DNA from: Neobacillus ginsengisoli
GTDB taxonomy: Bacteria; Bacillota; Bacilli; Bacillales_B; DSM-18226
Reading direction: 5' to 3'
DNA: 64,000 nucleotides
Assembly (NCBI RefSeq): GCF_030813055.1
Contig: NZ_JAUSTW010000003.1
Span: 558,001-622,000, forward strand
The position numbers and the translations under genes are program-made. Below the pieces are notes generated by a model, which saw nothing but the letters and a program-made list of their open reading frames with translations, did no database searches and was not told where the DNA came from. Shown in pieces: positions 60,901-64,000 of the stretch (the stretch's first letter is position 1; each line of letters starts with the position of its first letter).

Positions 60901-61764
60901 TTATTTAACGGTTACCATTGTGCTGGTACCATTTCCCAGAATAGTTGTTGGATTCACACCGTTCCATTTCTGTACTTTATTGTATTCCACCAGCTCAGAT
61001 GTTAAAGATTTAGATAAAGCCTCATTTGCTGCAGCTTCCCCTTCAGCTTTGATCTTTGCTGCTTGTGCATCTGCTTGTGCGTTTAGGATTTTTGTCTGAT
61101 TCTCAATCTTCGCTTTATCTTGATCTGCTTGTGATTTCTTAACATTTAGCTCAGCAGTGGCAAGAGCCTGCTGAGACTGCTCCATTCCTTTTGGTGACCC
61201 CACATGGGTAAATCCAAATGTTCCGATGGAAATTCCCATTTTATCGAGTTCAATTCCTAATTCTTTGTTAATTTTTGCCGTAACATCTGCTTGCCCTGCT
61301 CCCTTTATGTCATTCCATGAATACATATGAGTGATTTTGTTCACGACATTTTTCATAGTCGGTTTCACGATGGAATCTGAAATATATTGAATATCCTTTC
61401 CTCCAACCGTTTGATACAACGCAGGGGCATTTTTGGTATTGATTTTCCAGGTTAAAGATGTATTGACTGGTAGTTCCTGTTGATCACTAGTTCCTACCGA
61501 CCATTGCTGATTGTCATTTCCACCTTCTTTTGGATTATCAGAAAGCACTAGTGACTGCATATAAGTAGGATACTCTTGGACAGCAACTCCCCAACCGACC
61601 CAATGAATCCCTTGGTTTAGTTCTGTGACTTCTCCATCTATGTGCTTGACAATCCCCACATTTCCGACGCTAATCCATGAGATTCCAGTAAAACCCGCAA
61701 CTAATACCAAAGCCAGTACCACCGCAAAGATAAATGCACCAAGTTTAAATTTTGTTATTTTCAT
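60901..61764 (-). CDS. SPFH-domain membrane protein under c-di-AMP riboswitch control
   Basis: 287-aa SPFH/band-7 protein with one N-terminal membrane helix (GAFIFAVVLALVLVAGFTGI), the SPFH core (VGNVGIVKHIDGEVTELNQGIHW, NTSLTWKINTKNAPALYQ) and a coiled-coil tail rich in Ala, Gln, Lys (about 205-260). The C-terminus EYNKVQKWNGVNPTTILGNG is prohibitin/flotillin-like and parallels the paralogue at 2712. It starts inside the preceding 59-aa gene with a 20-base overlap. Expression is presumably under the ydaO riboswitch, the terminator of which lies 235 bases upstream. Confidence 0.9.
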   Translation of the reverse strand: MKITKFKLGAFIFAVVLALVLVAGFTGISWISVGNVGIVKHIDGEVTELNQGIHWVGWGVAVQEYPTYMQSLVLSDNPKEGGNDNQQWSVGTSDQQELPVNTSLTWKINTKNAPALYQTVGGKDIQYISDSIVKPTMKNVVNKITHMYSWNDIKGAGQADVTAKINKELGIELDKMGISIGTFGFTHVGSPKGMEQSQQALATAELNVKKSQADQDKAKIENQTKILNAQADAQAAKIKAEGEAAANEALSKSLTSELVEYNKVQKWNGVNPTTILGNGTSTMVTVK

Positions 61765-61924
61765 CTTTCACATTCCCCTTGTCATTTTCCTCTTTAATTT
61801 TTTCTCTTGTTTTTTCTACTTTGTTTCCAATTTTATAAAACAGTTTCCAAGAAAGACAGAATATAATTACGGCAAGAATAACCGCCAAAACCACAAGCTG
61901 AAAAACAATTTCAACCAATTTCAT
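61745..61924 (-). CDS. Small membrane protein (59 aa) overlapping the SPFH gene
   Basis: One long hydrophobic helix VEIVFQLVVLAVILAVIIFCLSW then a basic/acidic amphipathic tail FYKIGNKVEKTREKIKEEN. The reading frame ends 20 bases inside the SPFH gene, so coupling is likely. The ATG at 61924 directly follows GGGGGG; the TTG at 61918 is spaced by six bases and may be the actual start. No family recognised; membrane partner of the SPFH protein is a reasonable guess. Confidence 0.68.
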   Translation of the reverse strand: MKLVEIVFQLVVLAVILAVIIFCLSWKLFYKIGNKVEKTREKIKEENDKGNVKDENNKI

Positions 61925-61998
61925 CCCCCCATTTCTCTTGAAATAGGCATAATAAAAAGACCTACTTTTTTACCTCAGGCTGCTTATTTGTGATAAAC

Positions 61999-62167
61999 AA
62001 AAAAGCCCCCTGAATTAGGTGGTCTTAGTCCCCCCTCGCTTTAGCCGACGAAGTTAGCTGACGGGTAGGATGGCGAAAGAGCAGCTCTCATCCCTTCTGA
62101 TATCCAGAATTAACCCCTAAAAATTGGTTCCTCCGCTCCTGAGTTTCCTCAGGATTAAGCCGATATA
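61999..62167 (-). ncRNA. ydaO-yuaA (c-di-AMP) riboswitch with terminator
   Basis: Read on the minus strand, 62167-62036 contain the aptamer signatures GGCTTAATCCTGAG, AGCGGAGGAACCAA, AGGGGTTAATTCTGG, TACCCGTCAGCTAAC and TTCGTCGGC, all in the order of the RF00379 consensus. The final signatures (CCCGTCAGCTAAC) are diagnostic. The aptamer is followed by a hairpin GACCACCT/AGGGGGC (62005-62024, one mismatch) and T6, an intrinsic terminator 75 bases before the next gene. In the known class c-di-AMP binding promotes termination. Confidence 0.94.
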
Positions 62168-62690
62168 TTAAATTACTAATTTATGAAGTAATTGTAAGCT
62201 TGAGCCACTCACTTGTAAAAGGCTAAATCGGGTTAAATCTACTCGTAATCTAAGATTTTTCCAAATAAATCCTCTACTTTATCTTATTTTCTAATCCATA
62301 CTCATTTTTTTATACTTTATTACACAATAAAAAAGGGACTATTGCCGCATCCCACTCTTCAACTCTTGACCCGTTCATTTTTGTCTCGGAAAGGAAAACA
62401 AATTACCAAACAGAATGTCCCCTCGGCTTTTCCTTCCTCTTCACGAACTACGAAAATAGAAATAACATCTTCTACTTTAAGATACATTTAGAGTAGTATT
62501 TGATTGCTCTTATTGAAGGAAACACCCGGTAGTTTAAAGCTTTCTTAAGGTGGTTGTTGGCTTAATAAAAATGATTAACTCCTTTTTAATTTAAAGTTTT
62601 TGTAAAATTTAATGAATTTTCCGATTTGTGATGTAACACCCTATAATTAATGGTATAATTTTCCTTGTTTTACAAATTTATATATTGGGA
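62168..62690. other. Gene-free region before the RND stump
   Basis: The riboswitch promoter should lie in 62170-62260 on the minus strand; I see no perfect boxes. A decayed copy of the terminator-like repeat lies at 62335-62365. TATAAT at 62652-62657 is the likely -10 box of the RND stump. Otherwise nothing. Confidence 0.4.
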
Positions 62691-62698
62691 GGTTACTT

Positions 62699-62761
62699 AT
62701 GACATGGTTCACCAAATGGGCATTGCGGAATAGAGCGGCTCTCTTTTATTGCAAAATTTAA
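62699..62761 (+). pseudogene. 5' stump of an RND efflux pump gene
   Basis: From an ATG with GGGAGG nine bases upstream the frame reads MTWFTKWALRNRAALFYCKI and stops. Bacillus RND permeases (AcrB/SwrC superfamily) start this way: W(F/L)TKWAxxNKAA. The next 1000 residues are missing, so the gene has been cut off a few codons after its start. Confidence 0.55.
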
Positions 62762-62808
62762 TTGCCACCTGTTATATTTAATAAGAAACTAACAGGAAGT
62801 GTTATTTT

Positions 62809-63336
62809 ATGAAACAGGCTCTAATAATTATTGATATGCAAGAAATTTTCTTTAATTATCCCCAAAACTATTTATTTAAAAATGAGCAATTAGTTATTAA
62901 TATAAACGAGCTAATTAAGCAGGCTCATGAAAAAAATATACAAGTGATCTTCATTCAACATACTAGTCAAAACGAACAAGACGAACTTTTTGAAGGAAAA
63001 AATGACTGGAAACTTCATAAAGATTTATTAGTATCCTCTACCGATAAAATTATTAAAAAATCAAAATGGGATTCATTCTATCAAACTGAACTCTTAGATT
63101 ACTTAAGAAGTAATGAAATAGAACAACTTATTTTTGCAGGAGCACAGACTGAGTTTTGTCTCGACACAACTATTAGAGCAGCCTTTAGTTTAGGGTACCA
63201 AAAAAATCTACTTTTCAAAGAGACACATAGTACATTAAATGGTGTAATTTTAAATGCAAGTGATATTATTAATCATCATGAGTCTATTTGGAATAATAGA
63301 TTCCTAACTGTTATTGATGGTGAAACAAAATTATAA
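62809..63336 (+). CDS. Isochorismatase-family cysteine hydrolase
   Basis: 175-aa alpha/beta cysteine hydrolase. Catalytic triad Asp9 (LIIIDMQE), Lys84 (IIKKSKWDSF) and Cys117 (GAQTEFCLDTTIRAAFSLGY) is complete. The family includes isochorismatase, nicotinamidase and N-carbamoyl-amino-acid hydrolases; the present sequence fits none of the specific named groups well. AGGAAG lies ten bases before ATG. Followed by a strong terminator. Stand-alone. Confidence 0.88.
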   Translation: MKQALIIIDMQEIFFNYPQNYLFKNEQLVININELIKQAHEKNIQVIFIQHTSQNEQDELFEGKNDWKLHKDLLVSSTDKIIKKSKWDSFYQTELLDYLRSNEIEQLIFAGAQTEFCLDTTIRAAFSLGYQKNLLFKETHSTLNGVILNASDIINHHESIWNNRFLTVIDGETKL

Positions 63337-63396
63337 ATTTCTATTTATAGTATGGTTATTTTCCAATCAGACATTGTGAAAGAAAACATCAAAAAC

Positions 63397-63424
63397 AAAG
63401 CCACCATTTAAGGTGGCTTTTTAT
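63397..63424 (+). terminator. Terminator of the isochorismatase-family gene
   Basis: AAAGCCACC/GGTGGCTTT with a six-base loop, then T4ATTATATT. Confidence 0.88.
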
Positions 63425-63500
63425 TATATTCTCATATAGTGGAATTTTGTTAGATACTTAGCAGCTGAATCCACAAAATTAAGAATAACACTACGGATCA

Positions 63501-64000
63501 TTACCAGCTGGAATCAGATTCTAGCCGTCTCGTGAACTCTTCCGCAGCACTGTATCCTTGCTGTTTCAGAAGCCAGTTATTTGCCGCAGCTTCAATTAAA
63601 CCCGCCACATCCCGACCAGGTTGGAGCTGAATTTCAATATGAGGAATTCGAACGTCCATATATTCTGTATATCTAGGTTCGTGATCCAATTCATTATTAA
63701 GGGAATTTTTCTGCCATTTGGTCAGTTCAATATCGAGCGCGATCCTCGTTTCATCCTGAAAAGCTTTTCTCCCATATAAGCGGACCACATTCAATAGCCC
63801 GACACTTCGTAGAGCGAGAAATTCCTTTGTTTTCCCATCATGGGTACCGAGAATGGTTCGTGGACTGAGCTTTTTCAACACAACGATATCATCAGCCACT
63901 AGCCTGTGACCTCTGCCAATCATTGTGTGTGCCGTTTCGCTTTTGCCGACGCCTGATTTTCCTCGAAGTAAAATGCCCATTCCATACACATTGATACAAA
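63501..64000 (-). CDS. HPr kinase/phosphorylase-like protein, 5' end beyond window
   Basis: The last 165 codons or so of an HprK-domain protein. The P-loop GKSGVGKSETA is preceded by CINVYGMGILLR, as in HprK (VYGIGVLITGDSGIGKSE), then HRLVADDIVVLKK, LRSVGLLNVVRLYG, PHIEIQLQPGRDVAGLIEAAANNWLLKQQGYSAAEEFTRRL. Canonical Bacillus HprK is near-invariant at RGLGIINVMTLFGAGAV and has KLTVPVRPGRNLAVIIE; here these diverge, so it may be a second, divergent HprK paralogue. Canonical hprK neighbours (lgt, ppaX) are not visible. Confidence 0.82.
   Translation of the reverse strand, partial: CINVYGMGILLRGKSGVGKSETAHTMIGRGHRLVADDIVVLKKLSPRTILGTHDGKTKEFLALRSVGLLNVVRLYGRKAFQDETRIALDIELTKWQKNSLNNELDHEPRYTEYMDVRIPHIEIQLQPGRDVAGLIEAAANNWLLKQQGYSAAEEFTRRLESDSSW

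Noticed and set aside
1..64000. CRISPR arrays, rRNA and tRNA genes, prophage or complete insertion sequences
   Set aside because: No regularly spaced direct repeats, no rRNA core sequences, no cloverleaf noticed and no transposase or integrase reading frame were seen by eye.

Overview
The window looks like chromosomal DNA of a low-GC, Gram-positive endospore-former of the Bacillaceae (Bacillus, Neobacillus or a relative). Reasons: AT-rich DNA with strong AGGAGG-type ribosome sites, sigma-A promoters, candidate CcpA (cre) sites, many genes close to Bacillus subtilis families (YcnI, YdaP, GmuE, ArtPQM, PgcA, YwrO, YtaF/MntP, TerC, HPr kinase) and a ydaO-type c-di-AMP riboswitch. I saw no rRNA, tRNA, CRISPR array or intact transposase.

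Layout. 1-13.7 kb is an accessory patchwork: a copper-binding YcnI, an SPFH/prohibitin protein, a DoxX membrane protein, then an arsenic island (arsR with three operators; arsR-aquaglyceroporin-arsC; an ArsN1-like acetyltransferase; the 5' stump of a C-As lyase gene arsI), an acyltransferase, a flavoprotein and a visibly GC-rich PrmC-like methyltransferase probably acquired from an actinobacterium. A 246-bp MITE-like element (13.73-13.98 kb) follows. 14-25.5 kb holds sugar-type TIM-barrel proteins, two manganese-exporter-like membrane proteins (MntP-like and TerC), a MarR/quinone-reductase pair sharing one 16-bp operator, a pyruvate oxidase and two drug-type MFS pumps.

25.8-46.2 kb is a large mannose-glycan utilisation locus. 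One leftward run encodes an ABC sugar importer (binding protein, two permeases, no ATPase), a GH13 alpha-glucosidase, a DUF1861 protein, a GH130 mannoside phosphorylase, a GH2 beta-mannosidase, a zinc alcohol dehydrogenase, an MFS transporter, a GmuE-type sugar kinase, ManA and an aldo/keto reductase. Divergent from it are a LacI regulator and a secreted protein of unknown function; convergent is PgcA. Repeated TGTAACGTTACA operators and two candidate cre sites tie the locus together. An external glycan would be cut outside, imported, split by phosphorolysis and hydrolysis, and funnelled through mannose-6-P to fructose-6-P.

47-51 kb has an arginine-type ABC transporter (ArtMQP), an M20 amidohydrolase and a small DMT protein. 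51.2-59.5 kb is a second LacI-controlled system: a complete Ugp-like ABC importer with its own ATPase, an inositol-monophosphatase-family enzyme, a glycerophosphodiester phosphodiesterase and an unrecognised protein with a TPR-like N-terminus. It plausibly takes up and dismantles a glycerophosphodiester such as glycerophosphoinositol. 59.5-64 kb has a YdcF-like protein, a tiny cysteine-rich protein, and an SPFH protein preceded by a 59-aa membrane protein under a c-di-AMP riboswitch, then a stump of an RND pump gene, an isochorismatase-family hydrolase and the 3' part of an HPr-kinase-like gene cut by the window edge.
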